From contig JABIFX010000062.1 of NCBI GenBank assembly GCA_018650445.1, positions 1-64,000 of the forward strand: 64,000 bases of DNA, given 5' to 3'. The notes beneath the pieces are model-generated. The model was not told the DNA's origin, made no database searches, and worked only from the letters and a program-made list of their open reading frames with translations. The stretch is from Fidelibacterota bacterium (GTDB lineage Bacteria; Fidelibacterota; UBA8477; JABMPR01). A program made the translations under genes and the position numbers. This document shows positions 7,883-17,226 of the stretch, one piece after another (the stretch's first letter is position 1; every line of letters begins with the position of its first letter).

Positions 7883-9160
7883 CTAGTACAGGTACCCCAA
7901 TCCAATATATAGACCAGAATTTCCATCTTGCTCATCAGAAGCCATTCCATAATCTACGGCGATAATGAAATTCTCGTTAAGAACGATTCTTAGGCCACCG
8001 CCAAAAGAGAGATGAAGACCTTCCTCGGTTTCCATGGGCAAGGTCTTATTTTCAACCTCATAAGGTTCTAGGACTTGCCCAAAATCAGTGAATCCATTAA
8101 GAGCCAAATAGAGGTTTTGACCTCCTATCACAGTCCTGTAAAATTTCCAGCGTGCTTCCATGTTGGCCATAAAAATAGTGTTACCTACTACCCTGTTTTT
8201 CAGAATTCCCCGTAGCGATTTTGACCCGCCCATTCCTTCAGTGGTTACGTAGCTACTCTGATACCAGGGCAGCATAAAGAAGGGCACATCCCCCAGATTC
8301 TGTTGATACCCCAGACGATAGGCAAAAGACAAATCATTTTCAATCAGTGTGAAATATTGTCGATGTGTGGCTGTTAGGGTTGTAAAACTAAAATCGCTTC
8401 CAAGAAAACCAGGATAACTGGTTATCAAAGCTTCAGTCCAGATACCACTCATGGGATTTGGCTCATTGTCCCGAGTATCGTAAACCACACCCAATTTAAT
8501 GAAATTAGTCAAGCCGCCATTGGCTTCATCAGCTCTGATATATCCTTGATCAACATAATTATCATATAGGGTAGGTGCATTGAGCGGGAGAAGATCTTCA
8601 TCTTTTCCTTCGTTCAAGCCAGATTCATCTACAGTGTCGACTTGAGTATCCACATATCCAATCCCAGCGATTAATCTCAGATTATCACTGATCACACTCT
8701 TCTGAAAATCTGCAGAGAGCCTGAGAGTATTCCTTTCGTGACGATAAAACATCCGAGTTATGTATGCGTCGGTTGAATCTGATTCTTCAAATCCGGGTCG
8801 GTAATCAGCCTCATATCCATTGAAACCATAAAATGGTAAAGCCTGCTCAGTGAAATACCCTGCAAACGCCGTGACTCGAATATCATATGGCAGCAAATAT
8901 TTTGAGTCGAAAAACAGTTTATTTTCTCCACTACCTTTGGTCGTGCGAGTCCAGGTTGGTTTCAAAGTGTAATCGTAATCAGGGTTATTTGATCCATCAC
9001 CAAAATTGTAGGCTTCAAAAACAATTCCATACAAAAATCCAGTATCTGAATTATAGGCAACGGCAGGCACACCGCCAAATCCCCAACCTGTTTTAGCTTC
9101 CTGGCCATAGGCGAATGCCATTGAAAATATCAGGATTACCAATAAGAACTTACGACTCAT
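7883..9160 (-). CDS. Outer-membrane beta-barrel protein (surface-antigen D15/BamA-like)
   Basis: A 425-residue exported protein with a signal peptide ending near AMAFAYGQ. It consists of alternating amphipathic strands and ends in GLGYLY with a terminal aromatic residue, as in outer-membrane barrels. Segments such as GGSKSLRGILKNRVVGNT and a late 'FGGGLRIVLNENFIIAVDYG' pattern resemble the C-terminal barrel of the surface-antigen (D15) family, but no POTRA repeats are present. Start 9160 is preferred over the longer frame because AGGAGG sits just upstream and gives a clean signal peptide. It lies 22 bp after the TPR-TlpA gene. Ligand or transport role is unknown. Confidence 0.7.
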   Translation of the reverse strand: MSRKFLLVILIFSMAFAYGQEAKTGWGFGGVPAVAYNSDTGFLYGIVFEAYNFGDGSNNPDYDYTLKPTWTRTTKGSGENKLFFDSKYLLPYDIRVTAFAGYFTEQALPFYGFNGYEADYRPGFEESDSTDAYITRMFYRHERNTLRLSADFQKSVISDNLRLIAGIGYVDTQVDTVDESGLNEGKDEDLLPLNAPTLYDNYVDQGYIRADEANGGLTNFIKLGVVYDTRDNEPNPMSGIWTEALITSYPGFLGSDFSFTTLTATHRQYFTLIENDLSFAYRLGYQQNLGDVPFFMLPWYQSSYVTTEGMGGSKSLRGILKNRVVGNTIFMANMEARWKFYRTVIGGQNLYLALNGFTDFGQVLEPYEVENKTLPMETEEGLHLSFGGGLRIVLNENFIIAVDYGMASDEQDGNSGLYIGLGYLY

Positions 9161-9182
9161 ACCACTTTCCTCCTGTAACAGT

Positions 9183-10391
9183 TTAACTATCAAGCAAACT
9201 CTCCAGACGCCACGTCATTTCCCTGACAAAGTCCTTGTCTGGATCAAATCCCACAATCTTGTAACGGATTTTTCCTTGTGGTCCTATTATAAACAGACTT
9301 GGGATACCTTCCACACCAAATTTTGTAGCAGTATCGCCAGCATAAGCTATGGGGAAAGTAAATTTCATTTCATCAATATAAGGCTGAACCTTTTGTTTTT
9401 CCTGGTCTGTTGATGCTGCAACAAACACAACACGAGGGTCATTTTTGTAGATTTCATAGAAAGCTTGAAATTCAGGTAATTCTCGACGACAGGGATTACA
9501 CCAGGTAGCCCAGAAGTCTACAAAGAGAACCCTACCAAGCATGTTGGCATTGTTTATAGATCTACCATTAAAATCGGTGATTTGAAATTCAGGGGCATCT
9601 AGATAAAAAACTTCTGAGAGTACTTCCTCTTTGCGGCGTTCATCAAGACTGGTGTGGAGATCACTCATGAAAGCCTTGGAATCTTTACCCGGATTAAGTT
9701 TAGCATACATCGCTATCACTTTTTGATTGATGAGAGCCTTGCCAGGTGACATCTGCAGAGCAGCAATATAATCTTCCAGGGCTCCAGCGAAGTTTTCCTG
9801 ATTTTCAAAAATGAGCCCACGGCGTAGTAAAGTTTCGGGTTGTTCAAGATAGTCCAGTGCCACACCATATGCTTCGAGGGCTTTTTCCATCTCATCCTGT
9901 TTCTCATAAATACTGGCTTGCGTATCAAAAATCATCGCTCCCAATTCATCGCGCCACTTCAGCCCCTCCTCCTCAACTTTAAATTTCGCTATCGTAAAAT
10001 CCATCACTGCAGGAGCTTCGTTAAAAAGCAGCATCTGCTGAGACATAACCCAGGCCAATCGATTACCAAAAGCGATCTGATCAGTAACCTCCAGGGCACC
10101 GTTTTCAGGATAGTTCTTCAATAAATCAAAGACTTTCCTGAAACGCTTTTCATCGCTTTCCATAATGGCGCGTTCAGCAGAGCGTACCATAGCCATGCCC
10201 GCGGCATATTCCTGAGGATAATTTTTGCTCAACTCATAGGTAAGGTCCATCCAGATATCATATTCCAGTTCCTGGCCCACCGTATCCACTAATACCTTAA
10301 ATCTTTCAGGTGACACTTCTGCTTCTTTCTCACAAAAGCTCAACATCATGGCTAACCCGATTACAAACAGCAACAACAAACTTTTTTTCAT
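9183..10391 (-). CDS. Exported TPR-TlpA/ResA-type thioredoxin
   Basis: A 402-residue protein with an N-terminal membrane or lipoprotein-type signal (LSFC at residues 17-20, a poor lipobox). A helical region with TPR-like repeats lies around residues 150-235. A C-terminal TlpA/AhpC-type thioredoxin domain carries WCNPC at 297-301 and the cis-Pro segment GVEGIPSLFII. It is probably a periplasmic disulfide reductase anchored to a membrane. It sits between a YheT-like hydrolase and an outer-membrane barrel on the same strand, so it may assist folding of that envelope protein; this is inference. Confidence 0.85.
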   Translation of the reverse strand: MKKSLLLLFVIGLAMMLSFCEKEAEVSPERFKVLVDTVGQELEYDIWMDLTYELSKNYPQEYAAGMAMVRSAERAIMESDEKRFRKVFDLLKNYPENGALEVTDQIAFGNRLAWVMSQQMLLFNEAPAVMDFTIAKFKVEEEGLKWRDELGAMIFDTQASIYEKQDEMEKALEAYGVALDYLEQPETLLRRGLIFENQENFAGALEDYIAALQMSPGKALINQKVIAMYAKLNPGKDSKAFMSDLHTSLDERRKEEVLSEVFYLDAPEFQITDFNGRSINNANMLGRVLFVDFWATWCNPCRRELPEFQAFYEIYKNDPRVVFVAASTDQEKQKVQPYIDEMKFTFPIAYAGDTATKFGVEGIPSLFIIGPQGKIRYKIVGFDPDKDFVREMTWRLESLLDS

Positions 10392-10423
10392 TACATCCTC
10401 TTTTCTCTATATTGAAATCTTAC

Positions 10424-11374
10424 TTAATTCTCTGTCAAAAATTTAAAGACGGTGGGAACCATCCATGACTTCCCATAATGGTCTACAAATCCCACATGTC
10501 CCCCTCTTTCTGTCAATACCGAGGAAACCATTCCCTCAGACTTTTGCGGCATCGATGCTTCCGGAACAAAGGGGTCATCCCGGGAGGCCAGATAAAGTGT
10601 AGGTACAGGGATATCCTTCAAACAGTTTTTTGAACTCATTACCGAGTAATAGTGAGCCGCATCTTTAAAGCCATGGATAGGTGCCGTGGCAGCATTGTCG
10701 AGCTCCCAGAAGGTTTTTGCCTTAGCCAATTTGTTTGCCATACTATCATCGCCGATCAGTTCTGATTTGAGACGATATTTCAACAACAGGCTCTTCCTAA
10801 ATCTAATGACGTAATTTCTGCTAAATCCTTTGCCCATAAAATCTGCGGATGCACCGAGATCCAGGGGTGTGGATATGATGGCAGCAGCTTTTACGCGTTC
10901 CATTGACTTTCCCTTGGCCAGGTAGTGTGCGATCTGACTTCCACCGAGCGAAACCCCCAGCAGGTATACTTGTTGACTCATTTCCATCTGAGGTAGTCGT
11001 TCATCCAGGAAGTATTTAATGTCCTGATAGAATCCGGCATGGTAGAATTGCTTATGTTTGTTGATGAGTCCACCACAACTCCGCATATGAAGGACAACAC
11101 CACTCCACCCTCGCTTACTACATTCGTTCATGAACAGCCGGGCATAACGGCTTTGTGAGTTGCCCTCCATCCCGTGAATAAGTACCACCAGGGGTGCTTC
11201 AGGGTCACCATCAACCCAATCTGCGGCAATGATGTCTCCATCGGGTAGATTCAGTATTTCGCGACGATAATTCGGGAGTTTCACCGGCATGAATAAAGAT
11301 GCAAATATGGATTGGAAATGACCATTGGGTAGCCAGCCGGCAGCTATAAACGGGCTAGGTTGAAAATTCTCCAT
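10424..11374 (-). CDS. Alpha/beta hydrolase, YheT family
   Basis: A 316-residue cytoplasmic hydrolase of the YheT/ABHD1-3-like family. The N terminus has the typical PFIAAGWLPNGHFQSIF, followed by oxyanion motif LIHGMEGNSQS. The nucleophile elbow GVSLGG has S142, the acid is in SRDDPF, and the His is in ERGGHVGF near residue 297. Family members are putative carboxyl-ester hydrolases with no settled substrate. It is 32 bp upstream of the TPR-TlpA gene on the same strand and divergent from the amidotransferase gene. Confidence 0.85.
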   Translation of the reverse strand: MENFQPSPFIAAGWLPNGHFQSIFASLFMPVKLPNYRREILNLPDGDIIAADWVDGDPEAPLVVLIHGMEGNSQSRYARLFMNECSKRGWSGVVLHMRSCGGLINKHKQFYHAGFYQDIKYFLDERLPQMEMSQQVYLLGVSLGGSQIAHYLAKGKSMERVKAAAIISTPLDLGASADFMGKGFSRNYVIRFRKSLLLKYRLKSELIGDDSMANKLAKAKTFWELDNAATAPIHGFKDAAHYYSVMSSKNCLKDIPVPTLYLASRDDPFVPEASMPQKSEGMVSSVLTERGGHVGFVDHYGKSWMVPTVFKFLTEN

Positions 11375-11498
11375 CGAATTGAAAATAGTTCAGAGAGGTC
11401 TTCATGCAACACAGTAAAACCTAATAACCTTGCTCCCAATTTCCAACAACCTGCACCAAATCCTTTCAATCCATGCTTATATAAACTACATTTTCGCC

Positions 11499-12752
11499 AT
11501 GTTGACACCATTTTTTAAGCGTGGTTTAGTCTTTCTTCTACTGGTAATGCCTTTGTTCCCCTGCCGTATGCTGGGTGTAATCGCATTACCAGGCGAATCG
11601 TTAAGCAGCACCGATATAAATGGTGATTGGCATCCGTACCTCTTAGGAGAGCTGGAGGAGTTTCGATTACAGGGTGGTTCAGGTCAATGGCCTTATAACA
11701 ATCAAGATGGTTGGGCCATGACGAGTTATCACGTGAGCCAGGATGTACCTGAAATCCAAACGGTTCGATCTGACGAAGGAGCATATTCTGATGTCGATTA
11801 TTATTATGAAACCTCGACACTGCTGGATGAAACTCAGGTCCCCATACTTATCGGGCATCTTCGTCAAACCAGTTCAGGAGCAACTGATATTGAAAATCCT
11901 CACCCTTTCATTTACACCGATGATAGTGGTGTAAACTTCAGTTTTGGGCATAATGGTGATATAAGCAAGGAAGCGGTTCGAGAGCTCATTGGAGATGAAT
12001 GGTTGACCCTGCACCCACCCCAAACCTACGATACTGGACCCTGGGATGGATCAGGCTGGGATAGTGTTATAGATTCCGAGTTGTTTTTCTTTTGGATCAT
12101 TAAAAATATTGAGGAATTGAACTCAGTACTTGAAGGGATTCAACAGGCGCTCATCGTCCTTGAAGATCAACAGCCCTGGCAGCTTAAAAATTTTCTCTTT
12201 TCGGATGGAACAGATTTATATGCCTATCGTCGATCGCTTATGAGTGATATTCATTATTTTGATGCCAGCCAGAATAATAACCTTCCCCCTCACCTATCAG
12301 AGAGCAATCACCGCGTGGTTATGAGCACACCTCCCACCGATGGTGCAGTTTCTGAATTACCATGGATTGAACTTCCAGATAGAAACCTTTTGATCTTCAG
12401 GGGTGATGGTAGCACTGAAATTCATGCTGGCTTTATTCCAACTGGATTAATAGCGGATACCCCGATACCAGGTCAATACAGGTTAAGCCGGGCATACCCC
12501 AATCCTTTTAACAATAGCACGACCATACCTGTTCAAGCCAATGAATCAGGCTATTACTCCATCCACATATTCAACCTAAAAGGTCAAATGATATTCGCAG
12601 AAACAAATTGGGTCAATGATGGAAGTGTGCACAATTTTCTGTGGTCTGGCCTAGATGGCGAGGGAAACGAATTACCTTCGGGTAGCTTTTTCTTTCAGAT
12701 TAGCTCATGTTCTGAGAATGTCTCAAGGGGAAAACTATTATTGCTCAAATAG
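11499..12752 (+). CDS. Exported class II glutamine amidotransferase-like protein with sorting domain
   Basis: A 417-residue protein with an N-terminal hydrophobic signal, a GATase class II (Ntn-hydrolase) domain and a C-terminal NPFN-type sorting domain. The motif CRMLGV (C22) matches the N-terminal CRLLG of YafJ/EgtC-type enzymes. GHLRQTS (119-125) and GHNGD (150-154) complete the glutaminase site. The nucleophile lies directly after the hydrophobic segment MLTPF...PLFP, so removing the leader would expose the N-terminal Cys. The last 85 residues contain AYPNPFNNSTTI and end LLLLK. ATG 11499 is chosen over an upstream TTG; no clear Shine-Dalgarno is visible. Its stop is 3 bp from that of the convergent SufS-like gene. 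Substrate unknown. Confidence 0.75.
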   Translation: MLTPFFKRGLVFLLLVMPLFPCRMLGVIALPGESLSSTDINGDWHPYLLGELEEFRLQGGSGQWPYNNQDGWAMTSYHVSQDVPEIQTVRSDEGAYSDVDYYYETSTLLDETQVPILIGHLRQTSSGATDIENPHPFIYTDDSGVNFSFGHNGDISKEAVRELIGDEWLTLHPPQTYDTGPWDGSGWDSVIDSELFFFWIIKNIEELNSVLEGIQQALIVLEDQQPWQLKNFLFSDGTDLYAYRRSLMSDIHYFDASQNNNLPPHLSESNHRVVMSTPPTDGAVSELPWIELPDRNLLIFRGDGSTEIHAGFIPTGLIADTPIPGQYRLSRAYPNPFNNSTTIPVQANESGYYSIHIFNLKGQMIFAETNWVNDGSVHNFLWSGLDGEGNELPSGSFFFQISSCSENVSRGKLLLLK

Positions 12753-12755
12753 GCT

Positions 12756-14243
12756 TCATTCACCTATATACTGATCTATTGCCCCACCAATATTAAATAT
12801 TTCTTCATTATCAACACGGTAGGATGTATTTACATAATCATTCTCTGAATTCAGCTCATACTCTTTGCTATATGTTTCACCGTTTTGAACAATATCCTTC
12901 AGGGCAGCGATGAGTAGAGCCACATCCTCCAGGGTTGAATACAGACCAAAACTAGCTCTCACCATCCCTGCTTTGCGCATAAATTCTGGAGACATATTAC
13001 CAAAATCGATTTCACCAAACTCAGCTTCAAGATCGTAAGACATCATTTCCTTGACATAGGGATGGGCGCAAAAACACTGATTCCTCACCGCAATATTAAA
13101 GTAATCGTTCAATTGAGCAGCCACCAGACCATGGTCCATTCCTCTAATGTTGAAGGAAATCGAAGCGGCCCGGGGACAAGCCTTCAGGTCAGAACCACCA
13201 TAGATGAGAATTTCTGGTATTTTAGACATCTCCTTGATGGCGGTTTCCAAAACTTCGTCTTCATCTTCCATCAGTATTTGCATACCAATTCGATCAAGAA
13301 TTTCGATGGTGGTAGCCAGGGCTATAGCTCCTGGGATATTGGGGGTTCCGGCTTCTTCTCGATCAGGAAATGTTTCTTTGACCTGGTAGCGATCTTCCAG
13401 GACGCGATCTACCATGCCTCCACCAACTTCTTCAGGTTCAATGGCCAGCAGGTGGTCCTTGCGAGCCACCACAACCCCTGGTGATCCCGGCGTGTACGTT
13501 TTATGACCAGAGAAAACGAGGGCATCAATACAGGCGTCAGGGTCATCGGGAAAAAACATTTTTGTAGGGAGGTGAGCAACACTTTGGGCGCCATCCACCA
13601 TGAGAAGGGCTCCATATTTATGGGCAAGGCGAGCGATATCATGAATGGGATTAATAATCCCAGTTACGTTACTTACAGCGGTAATGGAGACATAACTGAC
13701 TTTGCCAGCACCATCATGGAGAGCTTCTTCCAATTTGGGTAGACTAATACACATCTGATTTTCATCAAGACCATCTACAGGTACATGATATACATGCTGC
13801 ATATGCTTTCTATGAGGTAAATCATTGGAGTGATGCTCCATAATGGAGATGATTGCTGTATCTTTCTCGGGATGTACATCTCGGAAGACACGCGCCATCC
13901 TGTTGATGCCCCCTGTGGTCCCAGAGCCTGTAAAAAAACAGGTATAAATATCGGGATCTGCACTTAGAAAGCTGAGTATCCTTTCATGAGCCCAATCGTA
14001 GGCAGCTGTGGAAATGTGCGCGGAATGATGGAGTTTGCTATGCGTATTGGAGTAGTGACTCATGAAATCTGCGGTTATCTGGGCTGTTGGACGAAGCATG
14101 AGCGAGCTGGCAGTTGAGTCCAGATATATCCGTCTGGTTTTCTCCCCTCCCACCGTCTGGTAGGTTGTATCTAAACCAATAAAGTCTGAACGAATCTTTT
14201 CGAGAAGTGCTTTGCCAGTTAAAGATTTTCCAGATGATCTCAT
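12756..14243 (-). CDS. SufS-like class V aminotransferase (cysteine desulfurase / selenocysteine lyase type)
   Basis: A PLP enzyme of 495 residues in the NifS/SufS fold. The PLP lysine is K248 in FSGHKTYTPG, with D217 in MVDGAQ. The segment VRNQCFCAHP (C390, C392) occupies the place of the SufS catalytic Cys. It is some 90 residues longer than SufS, including a roughly 50-residue acidic C-terminal tail. Likely chemistry is removal of S or Se from (seleno)cysteine as a bound persulfide or selenide. No sufBCD or iscU is adjacent. The gene lies just downstream of two UGA-containing selenoprotein candidates but behind a terminator, so a selenium role is only suggestive. Confidence 0.75.
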   Translation of the reverse strand: MRSSGKSLTGKALLEKIRSDFIGLDTTYQTVGGEKTRRIYLDSTASSLMLRPTAQITADFMSHYSNTHSKLHHSAHISTAAYDWAHERILSFLSADPDIYTCFFTGSGTTGGINRMARVFRDVHPEKDTAIISIMEHHSNDLPHRKHMQHVYHVPVDGLDENQMCISLPKLEEALHDGAGKVSYVSITAVSNVTGIINPIHDIARLAHKYGALLMVDGAQSVAHLPTKMFFPDDPDACIDALVFSGHKTYTPGSPGVVVARKDHLLAIEPEEVGGGMVDRVLEDRYQVKETFPDREEAGTPNIPGAIALATTIEILDRIGMQILMEDEDEVLETAIKEMSKIPEILIYGGSDLKACPRAASISFNIRGMDHGLVAAQLNDYFNIAVRNQCFCAHPYVKEMMSYDLEAEFGEIDFGNMSPEFMRKAGMVRASFGLYSTLEDVALLIAALKDIVQNGETYSKEYELNSENDYVNTSYRVDNEEIFNIGGAIDQYIGE

Positions 14244-14348
14244 TCCTAAACTCCCAGTTGATATCTTATGAATTGACTTGGAAAGTCATGCTAGAATATA
14301 GTCAGGCCCCTGCCTGAAAAAATATTTCTGTTCTTTATAATCCGTTCT

Positions 14349-14378
14349 AAAAAGCAGGAGGCCATCCAATGGACGGCC
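14349..14378 (-). terminator. Rho-independent terminator after the first selenoprotein gene
   Basis: On the minus strand GGCCGTCC pairs with GGATGGCC (one G-T pair, loop ATT), followed by TCCTGCTTTTT. It lies 28 bp after the stop of the gene at 14407. Confidence 0.8.
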
Positions 14379-14406
14379 CCCTTGCACTCTATTTATATTG
14401 TGATGT

Positions 14407-17004
14407 CTATTTAATCAACATCATTTTTACTATTTGCTCAGAACCAGCAGCAGTTATACGGGCAAAATAAATACCGGTTTCAACCGATTTTGAAGAAGCA
14501 TCGGTACCATTCCACTGATAGCGGTAGGTGCCTGGTACAAGTTCTGACTGCACGAGACTATTTACTTCTTGACCTAGAATATCATAAATCTTCAGGGTCA
14601 CGAAACCATTAGCAGGTATACCAAACTCAATGGTAGTTGTAGGATTGAAAGGGTTGGGATAATTCTGCTTCAATTGCAGTACTTCCGGCAGCTCAATACT
14701 CTCAACACTCAGGAATTGACCCGTGTAGAAGCCGGTTCTCTGGTTATTACCGCGGGCAGTTGACCAGGTCGGACCAAGATCGGAGAGCATTTTAAGATTG
14801 ATAATGGTCAAATCATTGTTTGTCCCAACGATGATCTCCAGAGTACCGTCCTGACTTAAATCAGCCACGCTTGGAGTTCCCTGGACCGGTCCTGACATGG
14901 TTAGTGGGAATAGATCCAAGGCCGTGCCATCATGATGGAAGGCGTACAATTCTCCAGCGTTTGATCCAACGATAATCTCTGCTACACCATCACCATCAAG
15001 ATCTGCAATAACTGGTGAACTATAACAGGCTCCACCAAGACTTTGTGGCCACCCCGTCACTGTATTACCTTGATAATCAAGTACATTGATGAGACCTGCG
15101 AGGGTTGTATAAATAATCTCCATAAATCCATCACCATCGAAGTCATGTACAGCTGCAGTCGTACGAATACTGGCAGAAGAGATTCTGGTATTCCACAACA
15201 GGCTACCATCACTAGCAAGGGCATAAAAATATCCAGCATCTTGACCTGCTAATATTTCCAGTGAACCGTCACCATCTATGTCAGCAATAACAGGAGGTGC
15301 AGCAACATTGGTTACCAGATCTACTGGAAAACCACTCAATAGCTCACCATTTAGATTATAGGCGAAAATGCTATCACTCCAGGTACCAACAACAATATCT
15401 TTGCTACCATCGCCATTGATATCTGCTATGGCAACACCTGCAGACATTCTTCCACCATCAATAATGACAGGATAATTATCTACTGGGGTACCATCATGAT
15501 GGACAGCCAGTAAATCATAACCGTAACCGCCGGCGACTATTTCAAGATCTCCATCATTATCAAGGTCATCTAGCGCAGGCGTACCCATGAGGTAGCTTGA
15601 GGCTTCTGTGATAGCGCCCCCTGAGCCATTGTGTTGGATGACATGAATTTTGCGATCACGGGAAGTCACCACAACTTCCAGATCTCCATCATTGTCAATA
15701 TCAGCAACAGCTGGAGCTCCAATAATCACATTTCCCGTGATATATGGAAAACCGGCCAACTCAGTACCTGCGAGTGTGAAGACGTGGACAAGACTATCGG
15801 TTCCAGCGACCACCACCTCATTGGTTCCATCACCATCAAGATCCACGACTGCATTTCCACCCAAAATCGGTTGAGAAACGCTTACTGGAAAATTGCTCTG
15901 AAACAGGTCAATACTCACGGTAAGGGGCAAAATGACCTCATACGGATCCTCAGTGCTTTGATTGGCAACCATTCTCAAATTAAAACCGAAATCAGAGATA
16001 TCGGGAGCATCCTCTGATACCGTAAAGGCAAATTTATCGTTGAAATTTGTGACGATGTCACAGGACACAATCATATTGTAAAATCCCACACTATCTGTAA
16101 CGGTAACATATGGATTCGTTGTAGACAGGTAGCCAGTGACGTCGAAGGCATTTACAAAACCACAGGCGTTGGTTACGGACACAGAGTATTCAGCAGATTC
16201 ACCCGGGTTCAAGGTACCGTCGCCATCATCTCCCATAATACTGAGATTGGTTGAAGGAATTGAGAAGAGGGGAAAAGTGATGGGTGAAATTTCACTCACA
16301 TGAACTGTTGAGGCATTGAGTACAGTGTGGTCTAAACTCTGAACAAAGACTACGAGTCTGCAATCATCAGTTATATAACTAGGATCAACAGAAAAATTAA
16401 CCACTTCAAGTGCTTGAACACCTGCTTCCAGGGATATTGTAGTTCCTGAGGCATTTGGGAACATGTCTCGCATGACATGTTCATGATTTGGATAACCATT
16501 GGATCCCATGAAGTAGAGCCCATCCTGAACTAGAACTACATGAAGTTTATAGTCTCCACTGACACCTGCTTCAGGGGTCATAGCTACTACACAACTTCCA
16601 TTGCCACTAGGATTATCGTAAATACCGAATAGATCTATGCTGAGAGGTGCCGATGTTGCAGCATTAGATGTAATTAGGTTTTGCCATGAATTGGTATTGA
16701 CACCGTCTACCTGGATGTCAGGTACGGCATTCACTCCATAGTACTCGCGTCTTGTGGTAACGTCAGCGGGATTGTGCAGATTATAAGGATCTGTGGGTGA
16801 AGGCCAATTCACGTGGTAAGAAATTTGGGTGAACATATCTGGGTTATTTTGATAGAACACGTCTATCTGAGCCCCTGTTGGGCCGCAACCAGGTCAGCCT
16901 GCGTTGGTGAAATATTCCGTTAGGACCAATCTTTCGGCAGTATGCCCCAATGCGAATAACGCAAGCAGTATCATCACTACGCTTGCGAATCTGTTTTTGA
17001 TCAT
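14407..17004 (-). CDS. Secreted selenoprotein candidate A: Omp28/thioredoxin-like domain, FG-GAP propeller, sorting domain
   Basis: Read through a UGA at 16894-16896, this gene encodes 865 residues. Residues 1-23 are a signal peptide (MIKNRF... ending HTA). Residues 24 to about 250 are an Omp28/thioredoxin-like domain with TNAG-U37-PGC40-GP, a U-x-x-C redox motif. About 250-365 is a CARDB-like beta domain (DGTLNPGESAEYSV). About 385-735 holds eight FG-GAP/VCBS calcium-type repeats (LDGDG, DNDGD). The last 85 residues form a NYPNPFNP sorting domain ending MMLIK. The start ATG has GGAGAG 4 nt upstream. Without recoding, only a 36-residue peptide would be made. The product is probably surface-bound or secreted. 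The UGA is seen; Sec insertion is inferred from the paralog and the hairpin. Confidence 0.85.
16851..16867 (-). promoter_or_regulatory. SECIS-like hairpin downstream of UGA codon 37 (selenoprotein A)
   Basis: Nucleotides 27-43 after the UGA form a 6-bp stem GATAGA/TCTATC with loop CGTGT. The loop begins 32 nt after the UGA, within the 16-37 nt spacing described for bacterial SECIS elements, and has G in its second position. The same positions pair in the paralog with different bases. It lies inside the coding sequence, as bacterial SECIS elements do. Confidence 0.75.
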
Positions 17005-17065
17005 AATCTCTCCAAGTTGAATTGTATTATGTGCCTGTGTAAAGCATGGCATAACATAGATAAAG

Positions 17066-17096
17066 GAGGGGGACTGTGCCACCACAAAGCTCTTCG
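17066..17096 (-). repeat. Degenerate copy of the terminator found at 19918-19948
   Basis: The stretch around CTGTGCCACCACAAAGC resembles TTTGTGCCATCACAAAGC at 19918-19948, with flanking GATAA and AAGG also shared. Each lies about 62-64 bp upstream of a selenoprotein start codon. The copy here has lost most of the stem pairing. It is the expected relic of a duplication that included the leader as well as the gene. Confidence 0.55.
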
Positions 17097-17165
17097 TGAA
17101 AGAAACGTTAGTAAAAATTAATTTTGAGATCCAAACTATCTGCGTATTGAATCATAAGTGGGTAC

Positions 17166-17200
17166 TAAAAGAAGAAGACCATCCAATGGATGGTCTTCTT
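17166..17200 (-). terminator. Rho-independent terminator after the second selenoprotein gene
   Basis: A perfect 13-bp stem (AAGAAGACCATCC with its complement, loop ATT) is followed on the minus strand by TTTTAG. It lies 27 bp after the stop at 17227 and separates the two paralogous genes transcriptionally. Confidence 0.9.
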
Positions 17201-17226
17201 ATGAAAAACTACAACGAGTTGATGAT

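Noticed and set aside
16868..16893. CCTG...CAGG hairpin immediately after the UGA as the SECIS
   Set aside because: Its loop is too close to the UGA for a bacterial SECIS, and the upper stem pairs in gene A but not in gene B. The hairpin at nucleotides 27-43 fits better. The CCTG/CAGG identity may simply reflect the conserved PGCGP codons.
14407..17004. Gene A as a pseudogene with a nonsense mutation
   Set aside because: The same UGA occurs at the same codon in the diverged paralog, the rest of both frames is intact, and the downstream hairpin covaries.
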